Below are positions 5,306 to 5,355 of a stretch of 5,355 nt of DNA, in pieces (position 1 is the first letter of the stretch; each line of letters begins with the position of its first letter). Under the pieces are notes generated by a model. That model was given only the letters and a program-made list of their open reading frames with translations, was not told the origin of the DNA and searched no databases. The stretch is from Deltaproteobacteria bacterium (lineage in GTDB: Bacteria > Desulfobacterota > Desulfobacteria > Desulfobacterales > JAFDCJ01), in contig JAFDDW010000190.1 of the NCBI GenBank assembly GCA_019310665.1, positions 1 to 5,355 on the forward strand, read 5' to 3'. The translations under genes and the position numbers were made by a program.

Positions 5306-5355
5306 AACCGTTTGTTAATTGCTATGCATGGAAGTCACTTCACCAATTCAATCTC

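Overview
This 5.4 kb bacterial chromosomal window carries four intact protein genes, two probable gene remnants, and AT-rich spacers with several structured DNA/RNA elements. The gene styles suggest a Gram-negative proteobacterium-like host: an RhlE-type DEAD-box helicase, a secreted SYLF-domain protein, a DMT permease, and a remnant resembling a GAF/PAS-type sensor kinase. My impression leans to the former Deltaproteobacteria (Desulfobacterota), but that is inference only; no rRNA or lineage marker is present.

Layout. Positions 1-324 are non-coding, AT-rich and dense in the pentamer ATCTG/CAGAT. A ten-helix EamA/DMT permease (325-1227, +) is followed 86 bases later, with no visible terminator, by a ketopantoate reductase-family oxidoreductase (1314-2258, +). 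The two could be co-transcribed, perhaps linking a small-acid reductase with a metabolite exporter. A 360-base spacer then holds a long imperfect hairpin reminiscent of an integron attC site (2317-2389) and a cluster of ATTCAA/TTGAAT hexamers (2487-2535).

The best-supported regulatory unit comes next. A near-consensus sigma-70 promoter (2625-2653, 17-base spacer) is followed about 40 bases after the expected start point by a near-perfect intrinsic terminator (2699-2729). An RhlE-type RNA helicase gene then starts at a TTG codon (2753-3976, +). The terminator lies inside the helicase leader, so the gene is probably controlled by transcription attenuation or antitermination. A competing pairing that would disrupt the terminator can be drawn.

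Positions 3977-4607 hold no intact gene. There is an unrecognised open fragment (3943-4149, +) and, on the minus strand, a fragment (4235-4396) resembling the end of a GAF domain and the coiled-coil linker of a sensor kinase. The latter suggests a decayed signalling gene. On the minus strand, 4608-5195 encodes a signal-peptide-bearing SYLF (Ysc84-like) protein with a strong ribosome binding site. Its upstream region (5196-5355) contains two inverted repeats.

No complete novel multi-gene system is visible. The most noteworthy items are the helicase leader attenuator, the attC-like hairpin and the sensor-kinase relic.
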